Origin: Acinetobacter gerneri DSM 14967 = CIP 107464 = MTCC 9824
GTDB lineage: Bacteria; Pseudomonadota; Gammaproteobacteria; Pseudomonadales; Moraxellaceae
DNA length: 64,000 nt
Assembly: GCF_000368565.1 (NCBI RefSeq)
Contig: NZ_KB849545.1
Coordinates: 360,304-424,303 of the forward strand
Direction: 5' to 3'
Part shown: one piece after another, positions 1 to 7,721 of the stretch
Numbering within the stretch: the first letter of the stretch is position 1
Layout of the letters: each line of letters begins with the position of its first letter
Translations under genes and position numbers: made by a program
Notes under the pieces: model-generated
Told to the model about the DNA's origin: nothing
Seen by the model: only the letters and a program-made list of their open reading frames with translations
Database searches by the model: none

Positions 1-171
1 ACCAATATCGAAACGTGGATGGTCGATGAGCGTTTAACAACGCGTGCTGCACGAGATGAGCTTGATGGCTACCATCAGCAAGGTCGTGCTAAAAATATCG
101 CAGCAGATAGTATGGCAGCCTGTTTATTTATCGAAAGTTGGTATCGCAATCCTGAAGGTTTAAAACCTTAG
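1..171 (+). CDS. ruvX: Holliday junction resolvase RuvX/YqgF, C-terminal part
   Basis: The reading frame is open from base 1 and ends at a TAG at 169-171, so only the last 56 residues are present. The fragment contains a VDERLTT segment followed by an alanine-rich helix and a D-x-x-AA segment (ADSMAACLF). These are the C-terminal hallmarks of the RuvX/YqgF family, an RNase H-like fold nuclease linked to Holliday junction resolution and rRNA processing. The acidic residues of VDER and of the DSMAA helix are expected active-site positions in the family. The start and the N-terminal half lie outside the window. Assignment rests on this motif pair in a short fragment. Confidence 0.8.
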   Translation, partial: TNIETWMVDERLTTRAARDELDGYHQQGRAKNIAADSMAACLFIESWYRNPEGLKP

Positions 172-292
172 GTCAGTTTTGATTTTAAAATGAATATTTA
201 TTTTGACCTAAGACTCCGTCACGTCAGGCAACAATTTGATCTTCTATTTCAACTCAATTTAGCATACTGCGTAACACTAGAACCTAAAATAA

Positions 293-320
293 AAAAGCCA
301 AGACATTAATCTTGGCTTTT
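293..320. terminator. Bidirectional rho-independent terminator between ruvX and kup
   Basis: A perfect 11-bp stem (293-303 with 310-320) closes a 6-nt loop. It has an A-tract on the left and a T-tract on the right, so it can end both the rightward ruvX transcript and the leftward kup transcript, whose genes converge here. Confidence 0.85.
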
Positions 321-345
321 CTTGATCAAATAAAATGATTCAACA

Positions 346-2226
346 TCAAATCTCAATCTGACTTCCCATTTCAACCACACGGTTAGGTGGAATTTGATAA
401 AAATCACTCACTGGACTGGTATTTCGTTGCATTGAAATAAACAGTTTTTCACGCCACGGTGACATACCATCACCCACCGTATGAATCAAACGATCCCGTG
501 AAATAAAGAAGCTCATTTGCATCATATCGAAATCTTGGCTGAGTTGTTTATAAGCCAATTCGAGTGCTTGAGGGATATTCGGCTGATCTTTAAAGCCATA
601 ATAAACAAAAATTCGTTGGAAGCGATCATCCAGCACTTCAACTCTCACTCGCTCCTGATCTGGTACAAAAGGCACATCTCGGGTAATCACTGTGACTAAG
701 ATATTGCGCTCATGCAGCACTTTATTGTGTTTAATATTGTGCAACATCGCATGTGGCACCATATTTGGCGTGCCTGTCAGGAAAATAGCCTCACCTGGTA
801 CAAAAATCGTTTCATCACTTAAGCTGACACTTTTAATAAATAGCTCAAGTGGCAAAGCATCCTTTTCCAAACGATTAAAGACAATTTCTCGCCCTGTTCG
901 CCATGTCATTAACACTGTAAAGACAATCACACCAATGAGCATCGGCACCCAGCCTCCTGAGAATATTTTCAAGGAGGTTGAGGCAATAAAAATCAAATCA
1001 ATCAATAAAAATGGAATCGCAAATAATGCCACTTTCCACTTTTTCCAACGCCAAAAACCGTAAGCCAAGAAAGTGATCAAGATGGTATCGCACAGCATGG
1101 TCATGGTTACTGCCACACCATAAGCATTGGCCAAGTTTGCACTGGTTTGGAAAATCAAAATGAGCAATAAAATCGAAACATATAAAATCCAGTTAATAAA
1201 CGGAATATAAATCTGACCTTGCTCGACATCCGAAGTATGATGCACCGTTAATCGTGGCAAATAGCGTAGTTGGATCGCCTGATTTGCCATAGAAAATACG
1301 CCAGAGATCACCGCTTGAGAAGCAATAACTGCTGCCATCGTCGCCAGTGCAATCACAGGATACAACGCCCATTGCGGAACCAATAAGAAAAATGGGTTTT
1401 CAATCGCATTTGGATTACGCAATAACAAGGCACCTTGCCCAGCATAATTTAAAACCAAACACGGCAATACGATAAAGAACCACGCCATCCGTATCGGCAA
1501 ACGTCCAAAATGCCCCATATCTGCATAAAGTGCTTCACCACCCGTCACCGTTAAAATCACAGCACCCATGGTAAAAAAAGCCACTAAAGGCTGATGAAAA
1601 ATAAAATTGATCGCCCAATGCGGACTGATCATGGTCAAGACGTAAGGCGTTTGGCTAATACTATGTATGCCGATCAAACCGATCGATATAAACCAAGTCA
1701 GTGTGATTGGACCAAAAAATTTGCCCATCGTCCCCGTACCATGTCTTTGTATCAGGAATAATGCCGTCAAAATACCGATCGCTAAAGGCATAATCCATTT
1801 ATTAAACATCGGTGTTGCAATACTTAAACCCTCAATGGCTGAGAGTACTGAAATCGCTGGAGTAATAATGCCGTCACCAAAAAAAAGTGATGCACCAATA
1901 AAGCCAATGGCTATCAGAAATATTTTTTTATTATCAGCTATGCGTGTCGAGCGTAGGTTCAATGCCAGTAATGACATGATCCCACCTTCTCCATTGTTAT
2001 CTGCACGCATAATAATCGTGACATATTTGAAGCTAATGGTCAGCATCAAACACCAAAATATCAGCGATAAAATACCCAGTACAGTTGTTTCTGTAATCGC
2101 AATATGTGCTTCCAAGAAACACTGACGAAGTGCGTATAAGGGACTTGTTCCAATGTCTCCAAACACAACCCCTAGTGCAGCTAGGGTAATCGCAGGCAAT
2201 GCGGCTTTTTTTGCAGTACTTTGCAT
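346..2226 (-). CDS. kup: Low-affinity potassium uptake protein Kup (KUP/HAK/KT family)
   Basis: The 626-residue protein imports K+ through the inner membrane, probably by proton symport as in the KUP/HAK/KT family. The N-terminal segment holds the family signature [11 protein letters not shown] near residues 23-33. About twelve hydrophobic segments fill residues 15-450, and a hydrophilic cytoplasmic domain of about 170 residues follows. The length matches E. coli Kup (622 aa). The ATG at 2226 precedes the GDIGTSPLY helix at the usual distance. It converges with ruvX and is divergent from the tRNA-Ser gene. Nothing odd is seen in the frame, which is intact. Confidence 0.95.
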   Translation of the reverse strand: MQSTAKKAALPAITLAALGVVFGDIGTSPLYALRQCFLEAHIAITETTVLGILSLIFWCLMLTISFKYVTIIMRADNNGEGGIMSLLALNLRSTRIADNKKIFLIAIGFIGASLFFGDGIITPAISVLSAIEGLSIATPMFNKWIMPLAIGILTALFLIQRHGTGTMGKFFGPITLTWFISIGLIGIHSISQTPYVLTMISPHWAINFIFHQPLVAFFTMGAVILTVTGGEALYADMGHFGRLPIRMAWFFIVLPCLVLNYAGQGALLLRNPNAIENPFFLLVPQWALYPVIALATMAAVIASQAVISGVFSMANQAIQLRYLPRLTVHHTSDVEQGQIYIPFINWILYVSILLLILIFQTSANLANAYGVAVTMTMLCDTILITFLAYGFWRWKKWKVALFAIPFLLIDLIFIASTSLKIFSGGWVPMLIGVIVFTVLMTWRTGREIVFNRLEKDALPLELFIKSVSLSDETIFVPGEAIFLTGTPNMVPHAMLHNIKHNKVLHERNILVTVITRDVPFVPDQERVRVEVLDDRFQRIFVYYGFKDQPNIPQALELAYKQLSQDFDMMQMSFFISRDRLIHTVGDGMSPWREKLFISMQRNTSPVSDFYQIPPNRVVEMGSQIEI

Positions 2227-2307
2227 ATTTCGTCTTCAATTTAGACAGTATTTTTGCGCAATAGTATCACTGTGTGAATTCTTTTGCTCTATTTGTATTG
2301 TTTCTTC

Positions 2308-2336
2308 TTGGCTTTTTCTCACTTTTTCGCTATTAT
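2308..2336 (+). promoter_or_regulatory. Predicted sigma-70 promoter of tRNA-Ser
   Basis: TTGGCT (2308-2313) and TATTAT (2331-2336) are separated by 17 bp. A GC-rich stretch follows the -10 box just before the tRNA 5' end at 2347. GC-rich discriminators are typical of stringently controlled stable-RNA promoters. Predicted from sequence only. Confidence 0.65.
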
Positions 2337-2346
2337 CGCCGCGCAT

Positions 2347-2436
2347 GGTGAGGTGTCCGAGTGGCTGAAGGAGCACGCCTGGAAAGTGTGTATACGTTTG
2401 CGCGTATCGAGGGTTCGAATCCCTCTCTCACCGCCA
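2347..2436 (+). tRNA. tRNA-Ser(GGA)
   Basis: A complete class II tRNA folds with a 7-bp acceptor stem (2347-2353 with 2426-2432, one G.U) and encoded CCA at 2434-2436. The anticodon stem is 2374-2378/2386-2390. The anticodon GGA is at 2381-2383, reading UCC and UCU serine codons. A long variable arm (GTATACGTTTGCGCGTATC region) and a T-loop TTCGAAT support serine. Confidence 0.97.
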
Positions 2437-2463
2437 AGATATAAATAATTAAACTTATAAATT

Positions 2464-2500
2464 AAAAAAGGCTTAAATCTAAAGGGTTTAGGCTTTTTTT
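2464..2500 (+). terminator. Terminator of tRNA-Ser
   Basis: A 14-bp stem with two G.U pairs (2464-2477 with 2487-2500), a 9-nt loop and a run of T residues lies about 28 bp after the tRNA. Confidence 0.8.
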
Positions 2501-2558
2501 TGTATTTGATTCTATCAACTTTAAAAAAACACAAGCTGTAAAACTATAATATTATTTT

Positions 2559-2843
2559 TCATAAGCTTAACTCACGATTTGAACACCTTTCATATATTTT
2601 AATTGCAAAATAAAAATGTAATTTTAACCAATAAAATACAGCTATAAGAATAAAAACAAGCATGAAAATACTAAAACTAAATTTAGTTACAACATTAAAA
2701 ACCATATAAATTGATAAAGAAATCATGGTGATCAGAAAAAAAATAATAAAACCGCCATAAATTTTTTTAATAATCATTCTTTTTCTGAGTGCTCGACGAT
2801 ACTTTTGTGCATATGATAAATGATATAAATTAAATAATTTCAT
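2559..2843 (-). CDS. Small two-helix membrane protein of unknown function
   Basis: I do not recognise this 94-residue protein. It has a basic N-terminus (a YRRALRKRMIIKK stretch near residues 15-28) and two hydrophobic segments at about residues 30-50 and 55-75. These could form a helical hairpin with both ends in the cytoplasm. The start ATG has no clear Shine-Dalgarno sequence and base composition is strongly AT-rich. It lies between the tRNA-Ser terminator and the end of the DUF971 gene, with 137 bp separating it from the latter. It may be a real small gene or a fortuitous open frame; the hydrophobic layout favours a real one. Confidence 0.5.
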   Translation of the reverse strand: MKLFNLYHLSYAQKYRRALRKRMIIKKIYGGFIIFFLITMISLSIYMVFNVVTKFSFSIFMLVFILIAVFYWLKLHFYFAIKIYERCSNRELSL

Positions 2844-2980
2844 AGTAATAAAATATCAAAATCTTTACTGTATTATTCATCACTTATTTAACCATTCAAA
2901 AGAAAAAATAATTCTATATAAGTCATAAAACATGATGTAATCCATTGATGGGAAAATAATTTCCCATCCTAAATCAATCA

Positions 2981-3262
2981 CTAAGACATATTCTTTATAT
3001 AAATCCAAGGAAATATACCTTTATCATGTCCATCACTAAAACAAATTTGTGCTCCATAACCCTGACTATTTAGTTCCACAACATGAACATGTTCGACCAA
3101 CGTTACAGGCAATTTTTTGATTTTATTATAGCGACAAAAAGCGCATGGGCATGATTGTCGAAGTTGATCATGACTCAATGTAACCGTTTTTTCATTTTCC
3201 CAAACAAAATGGATCAAATTGTGTTCTGTATCAAACTGGATATCCGATGGCTTAACTTGCAT
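2981..3262 (-). CDS. DUF971 / gamma-butyrobetaine hydroxylase-like N-terminal domain protein
   Basis: The 93-residue protein is a stand-alone DUF971 (GBBH-like_N) domain. It contains C38-x-C40-x2-C43 (SCPCAFC) and H79 (SDGHDKG). This is the spacing of the zinc ligands in the N-terminal domain of human gamma-butyrobetaine hydroxylase (Cys, Cys, Cys, His), so it probably binds zinc. No dioxygenase domain is attached. Its start overlaps the end of the upstream HEAT-repeat gene by 11 bp, indicating translational coupling, and it is the last gene of the GntR-headed operon. DUF971 proteins elsewhere are linked to Fe-S or carnitine-type enzymes. A helper or scaffold role for the flavoprotein/ferredoxin pair is an inference. 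Confidence 0.85.
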   Translation of the reverse strand: MQVKPSDIQFDTEHNLIHFVWENEKTVTLSHDQLRQSCPCAFCRYNKIKKLPVTLVEHVHVVELNSQGYGAQICFSDGHDKGIFPWIYIKNMS

Positions 3263-4244
3263 AAACGAGTCCTCGAATTTGACTCAGTCCAATCCGTACA
3301 GCTTTTCGCACTTCAGGGTCTGGATCATCGGCATGTATTTGCAGTAAATGTTCTGCTTGCTCCCCTCCAATCTCCCCTAAAGCCAAAGCGACCTCTTTGC
3401 GTAAATTGCTAATTTCATAATTGAGATTTTGAGCCAGCCCAGCGAGTGATTCTTTGGATTTTAACAGCCCTAAACTACGAACCACCGCGATTCTCACTTG
3501 CCAGTATGGATCATCTAGCAGTGCGATCAAATTTGATTCAAGTAAGCTTAATTTTAATTTTCCAATCGTTGAAGCAGCCTCAACTCTTAATTGCCAATCA
3601 TCTGATTTTAAGCCATGAGCTAATGCTTCATTCACTTTATCATTGCTTTGTTTAGAATATGCCAAACCACCGATTGCGATACGGCGTGTTTCTAAATCTG
3701 GATCAGATTGTGCAATCTGACTTAAACTTTCAATAGCTTGTTCTTGTTGTAACCAACTTAATGTGCTTACAGCTTCACGTCTAACTAAAACATCTGGATG
3801 ATAAATATGTTTTTCAATCTGTTGATAAAATTGAAGATCTCGTAAAGGTTTCAATGCTTTTAAAATTGCAATCTTGACTAGACTTTCATCTTTTGAAAGA
3901 TAATCTACAAGGACTGCTGCTGATGGTATTTGCTTCACTTCGCTTAAACTTTGTGTAGCTGCTGCGATAACATCCAAATCCGAGTCAGATAAGGCATTGG
4001 CTAAAGTTTGAAGTGTTGCAACATCCTCCCATCCCTCAAGCCTTTTGGCAGCCTCAATCCTTACGAGAGCAGATGGATCACTAGCTAAAGCATAATGTAG
4101 CCACGGCAATAATTCCTCTCGCTCTTCATCTGCGATATTCATTAAAGTAATGAAACGTCTTTTTTCATCATTTTGATTCAATTGATCTAAAAAATCTAAA
4201 TCATCTTCGTCTAAATCATTCAATTCTGGGTAATGAAAATGCAT
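3252..4244 (-). CDS. HEAT-repeat (PBS-lyase type) scaffold protein
   Basis: The 330-residue protein has an acidic N-terminus (LNDLDEDDLDFLDQ) followed by about seven or eight repeats of 30-32 residues with the DPxxxVRxxAxxxLG-type pattern. Examples are DPSALVRIEAAKRL near 55-70, DDPYWQVRIAVVRSLG near 240-255 and DDPDPEVRKAVRIGL near 305-320. HEAT repeats form alpha-solenoids for protein-protein contacts and PBS-lyase-type repeats are found in chaperones and enzyme maturation factors. There is no signal peptide. Its ATG lies 4 bp after the ATPase stop codon, with a GAGGG ribosome site inside the end of that gene. Position in the operon suggests it helps assemble the redox or transport components; this is inference. 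Confidence 0.85.
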   Translation of the reverse strand: MHFHYPELNDLDEDDLDFLDQLNQNDEKRRFITLMNIADEEREELLPWLHYALASDPSALVRIEAAKRLEGWEDVATLQTLANALSDSDLDVIAAATQSLSEVKQIPSAAVLVDYLSKDESLVKIAILKALKPLRDLQFYQQIEKHIYHPDVLVRREAVSTLSWLQQEQAIESLSQIAQSDPDLETRRIAIGGLAYSKQSNDKVNEALAHGLKSDDWQLRVEAASTIGKLKLSLLESNLIALLDDPYWQVRIAVVRSLGLLKSKESLAGLAQNLNYEISNLRKEVALALGEIGGEQAEHLLQIHADDPDPEVRKAVRIGLSQIRGLVYAS

Positions 4245-4248
4245 TGTA

Positions 4249-5079
4249 TTATCCCTCGCTAGCTACTTTTTTGGGTATACCTAATGGATTTAGGCGACTC
4301 ATATCTTCTAAAATTTCTCGTTGTAGCGCATGCATACAATGTTTTTTTAATTGGGTAAATTCGGCTGTGGTTACGATATCAATATCTCTGGGTCTCGGAA
4401 AATTCAGTGAAATTTCTTCAATAATCCGACCTGGACGATGACTCATAATCAAAACACGATCAGCAAGAAATAAGGCCTCATCAATATCATGAGTAATAAA
4501 CAGAACCGTTGTCTGTATATCTTGCCAAATTTCAAGTAACAGTTGCTGCATTCGGATACGGGTTTGCGCATCCAGAGCACCGAATGGTTCATCCATCAAC
4601 AACACTTTGGGTTGATTTACCAAAACTCTGGCAATCTCTACACGTTGTTGCATTCCTCCTGACAATTCTGCTGGAAATTTATTTTCAAAACCCTTCAATC
4701 CAACCAAGTTAATCATCTGTTGTGCTTGTTTTAAACGCTCTGATTGCGCTATTCCTTTCATTTTCAAACCGAAAGCAACATTTTCAATAACACTTTTCCA
4801 CGGAAATAAAGTGTGATGTTGGAAAACTAATCCTCGATCTGGATGCGGAGCTGAAATAGCTTCTGCATCGACCGTTAATTCTCCAGATGAAAATTCTAAA
4901 TGTCCTGCCAATGCCCCAAGTAATGTTGATTTCCCACAACCAGAAGGGCCAAGTAAGCAGACGAACTCTCCTGGTCGGATGTGCATATTGACTTGATGAA
5001 GTGCTTGAAACTTTTGTTGCCCCTGCCCTAAATGTAAAGACAAATTGCTAATTTCTATTTCACCCTGTTGATTTGCCAT
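4249..5079 (-). CDS. NitT/TauT-family ABC transporter ATP-binding protein
   Basis: This 276-residue subunit hydrolyses ATP to drive import. The Walker A motif GPSGCGKST is near residues 43-51. A Q-loop (FQHHTLFPW), the signature LSGGMQQR, Walker B VLLMDEP and a switch histidine (THD) follow in order. The closest families are SsuB/TauB, which import sulfonates or taurine. The ATG at 5079 is preferred over an upstream TTG (5127). It has AGGA about 8 nt upstream and overlaps the permease stop as TAATG, so translation is probably coupled. Substrate specificity resides in the partner binding protein, not here. Confidence 0.93.
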   Translation of the reverse strand: MANQQGEIEISNLSLHLGQGQQKFQALHQVNMHIRPGEFVCLLGPSGCGKSTLLGALAGHLEFSSGELTVDAEAISAPHPDRGLVFQHHTLFPWKSVIENVAFGLKMKGIAQSERLKQAQQMINLVGLKGFENKFPAELSGGMQQRVEIARVLVNQPKVLLMDEPFGALDAQTRIRMQQLLLEIWQDIQTTVLFITHDIDEALFLADRVLIMSHRPGRIIEEISLNFPRPRDIDIVTTAEFTQLKKHCMHALQREILEDMSRLNPLGIPKKVASEG

Positions 5080-5927
5080 TAGGATTTCCTCAACTGATAC
5101 CAAGGCGTAAATTTCTTGCCGACCCAACGAACCAAAGCACTGCTCAACATGCCCAATCCACCGATTAAAAGCATACCCACCACAATGCTGCTATAGTTTT
5201 GTAAGGTAAAAGATTCCCAAGTGAAATAACCAATTCCGAGCTGCCCCGATATCATTTCAGCTGTCACTAAACAAAACCAACATGTACCCATTCCTATCGA
5301 TAAACCAGTAGTGATATTTGGCAATGCACCCGGAATAACCACTTCTCTTAAAATAGATATTTCCGAAGCACCGAGGCTTTTTGCCGAAGCGATCAGTCGT
5401 GGATCAATCGCTTCCACACCATGAACGGTATTCAATAAAATTGGAAATAAAGCGCCAATAAAGGTAATAAAAATCATCGAAGCTTCAGAGGATGGAAAAA
5501 TTAAAATAGCTAAGGGAATCCAAGCCACTGCTGGGATCGGCCTCAATACTTCAAGCGGTGCCAATAAAAATGTAGAAACTCGCTTATATTGCCCGATCAA
5601 TAACCCAAGCCCAACGCCGACAAAACCAGCCAAAGCAAAACCAACCAATACCCGTAAAATGCTGGCTCGCAAGTGAGCCATCGCAATTGGGAGTTGAAAA
5701 AACTGCACAATGGCTTGTACGACCTCAATGGGTGTCGGCACATTACTAAAATTGACAATCCCCAAATTGATTTTAAATTGGGTCAGTGCTTGCCAAAGCA
5801 ACAAACACAGCAATATTGATAAAGTACCCGAAAGTACTTTCTTCAAATTCTTACTTTTAAATACATTCCACCGCAATGAAAAGACAGGATGCAAAGTCTT
5901 TTCATTATTTTCAATGACACTTCCCAT
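5079..5927 (-). CDS. NitT/TauT-family ABC transporter permease
   Basis: The 282-residue inner-membrane protein has a cytoplasmic N-terminus and about six membrane segments. It carries the EAA loop (SAKSLGASEISILREVVIPGALPNI region) that docks the ATPase. It belongs with SsuC/TauC-type permeases of the BPD_transp_1 family. The ATG at 5927 is chosen because AAGGA sits 8 nt upstream; an in-frame TTG at 5951 has no ribosome site. It follows the binding-protein gene by about 47 bp and overlaps the ATPase start. Confidence 0.93.
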   Translation of the reverse strand: MGSVIENNEKTLHPVFSLRWNVFKSKNLKKVLSGTLSILLCLLLWQALTQFKINLGIVNFSNVPTPIEVVQAIVQFFQLPIAMAHLRASILRVLVGFALAGFVGVGLGLLIGQYKRVSTFLLAPLEVLRPIPAVAWIPLAILIFPSSEASMIFITFIGALFPILLNTVHGVEAIDPRLIASAKSLGASEISILREVVIPGALPNITTGLSIGMGTCWFCLVTAEMISGQLGIGYFTWESFTLQNYSSIVVGMLLIGGLGMLSSALVRWVGKKFTPWYQLRKS

Positions 5928-5974
5928 AATGCTTTTCCTTATTCTTGGCAATTATGTTAGACCACACATTTTCT

Positions 5975-7441
5975 TTATTTGACGAGTTGCTGAGCGGCAT
6001 TGAAATCATAGACTTTTCCAGCATGTGACTTGGCCCATTGTTCTGCATCATTTTTGAGTAAAAATGCTTGGATTTGTCCAGTCTTATCAGTTGCAAACCA
6101 CGCCAAATTTGAGAGTAGTTTTATATCCGACTGAAAATCTTGACTATAAACAACTCTGGTTTGCTTACCCGCTTGCTTTATTTTCTTTAGATCTTGAAAT
6201 GCATGCTCAGCAGTTTCATAGCTACGTACTTTATCCTCACCCTTAACCCATATTTGAGTCACATGTTTAAAAGTTTGGATTGGCTTCCCTGTGAATGCAT
6301 CATTTGCAACAAGTGGCGATTTGCCATAATTATTGAGAGATTTTGAATAATCCAGATGAGACGCTGTAAAGGCTTCTTTGATATATTGATCTGTAATAAA
6401 ATGATTTACATCAATTTTTCCATCATTTTTACCCAACATCTTAAGCGTATCTACTGCCGTCTGGGTCGCTTGACGATATTCGGGCTTCCAAGTTAAATCA
6501 CGGGTCTGCAAGCCTAATGGACCATGAAATAAATATACAACTTCAGCGGGAATACCTGTTTTGTCAGCGATCAATTGACTATATTTTTCAGGTTCTTTTT
6601 GGATCAGTTGATCTGCTTCAATGGTTGCTTGCAGATAAGCTTTTACGACTTCAGGATGTTTCTCCGCATAATCTTTACTTACGATTGAACCATGAAATGT
6701 CGGCGCTTTGGCTTGAGAACCATCATAGATTTTTCGGGCAATGCCTTGATATGCAAATAACTCACCAAAAGGAACAAAATCAGCATGGGCTGCAATTTTA
6801 TTGCTCTTTAATGCAGGACCAGCAACCTCAGGTGCTTGAGCGATAATCTTAATATCCTTATCTAGCGTCCACCCTTGTTCTTTCACTACACGTAATAACA
6901 AGCCATGCGCTGTCGATGCAAAAGGAACAGAAATCGTCTGACCTTTTAACTCAGCAATCGAATTTATTTTTGAATCTTTAGGCACTACTATCGCATTACC
7001 ACTTCCTGTTGTACTTCCAGAAAGAGGATTTAAAAATAAACTCTGCTTTCCAGCTTTCTGAAATGCCACAAGATTATTTACTGCTGGAAAATCTGCCATT
7101 GCGCCAATATCTAAACGATCAGCAACCATTTCACTCGTTAATGGTGCACCTGAAGTAAAGTTTTTCCATTGAATGTCATATTTAACATTTTTGTATTGTC
7201 CATCTTTAGGCAAATATTTATCCAGTAGGTTTAACTCACGAATCAATAAACCACCCGTAGCGCAGTTGATCGTCGTATCTTGCGTACCGATTGCAACACG
7301 CACTGTTTTAGCATCCGTAGTCGATGCCGTTTTGTCTGCATTTTTACTGTCGCACCCAGTCATCACGCCTGCAAACGCCAAGCCAATAAATGTCGTCAGT
7401 AATGTTTTTTTATGAGGAAATTGGGACATGATGAATCTCAT
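5975..7441 (-). CDS. ABC substrate-binding lipoprotein fused to a C-terminal NosL-like domain
   Basis: The N-terminal part (about residues 46-370) is a NMT1/TauA/SsuA-like periplasmic binding domain. The signal peptide ends in VMTGC (C30), suggesting a lipoprotein. At 488 residues it is about 160 longer than ordinary sulfonate-binding proteins. The extra tail (about 390-485) resembles the NosL fold: an AWFATDKTG strand and a final DAEQWAKSHAGKVYDF segment like the AEAFAAEHGG end of NosL. NosL is a Cu(I)-binding accessory lipoprotein, but its Met-His copper ligands are not evident here. Codon 5 (ATG 7429) is an alternative start with a weak GAG site. The gene begins 1 bp after the ferredoxin gene. 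The ligand is unknown; an organosulfur anion is the family-based guess. Confidence 0.88.
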   Translation of the reverse strand: MRFIMSQFPHKKTLLTTFIGLAFAGVMTGCDSKNADKTASTTDAKTVRVAIGTQDTTINCATGGLLIRELNLLDKYLPKDGQYKNVKYDIQWKNFTSGAPLTSEMVADRLDIGAMADFPAVNNLVAFQKAGKQSLFLNPLSGSTTGSGNAIVVPKDSKINSIAELKGQTISVPFASTAHGLLLRVVKEQGWTLDKDIKIIAQAPEVAGPALKSNKIAAHADFVPFGELFAYQGIARKIYDGSQAKAPTFHGSIVSKDYAEKHPEVVKAYLQATIEADQLIQKEPEKYSQLIADKTGIPAEVVYLFHGPLGLQTRDLTWKPEYRQATQTAVDTLKMLGKNDGKIDVNHFITDQYIKEAFTASHLDYSKSLNNYGKSPLVANDAFTGKPIQTFKHVTQIWVKGEDKVRSYETAEHAFQDLKKIKQAGKQTRVVYSQDFQSDIKLLSNLAWFATDKTGQIQAFLLKNDAEQWAKSHAGKVYDFNAAQQLVK

Positions 7442-7442
7442 T

Positions 7443-7688
7443 TTATTTTAATAAATAAGGAATGTTGACTTGAATTGCATCTGTTGGACAATCCGTCTCA
7501 CAAGGCATGCAATACCAGCATTCATCAAACTGCATAAAAGCTTTGTTGGTTTCTGGGTCGATTGCCAATAAATCCATAGGACAAACATCAACACATACCG
7601 TACAACCTTTATCCGCAATACATTTATCTTCATCAACTAAAACTGGAGCAACTGTACGATGCGAAACTTCTTTAAAAATTAGAGCCAT
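7443..7688 (-). CDS. AprB-like 2[4Fe-4S] ferredoxin
   Basis: The 81-residue protein has eight cysteines in two cluster motifs: C23-x5-C29-x2-C32-x3-C36-P and C57-x2-C60-x2-C63-x3-C67-P. The longer C-x5-C spacing and the CPMDLLAIDPETNKAF and CWYCMPC segments match the ferredoxin part of AprB, the small subunit of adenylylsulfate (APS) reductase. The C-terminal tail that wraps around AprA in dissimilatory enzymes is missing. It lies 33 bp after the AprA-like flavoprotein gene, so it most likely transfers electrons to or from that enzyme. It acts in the cytoplasm, since no export signal is seen. Confidence 0.9.
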   Translation of the reverse strand: MALIFKEVSHRTVAPVLVDEDKCIADKGCTVCVDVCPMDLLAIDPETNKAFMQFDECWYCMPCETDCPTDAIQVNIPYLLK

Positions 7689-7721
7689 AATATTATTTCC
7701 GGATATTTGAATGACGAATAT

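Noticed and set aside
692..2125. Several plus-strand open frames opposite kup
   Set aside because: They are antisense shadows of a well-conserved membrane protein gene and have no coding features of their own.
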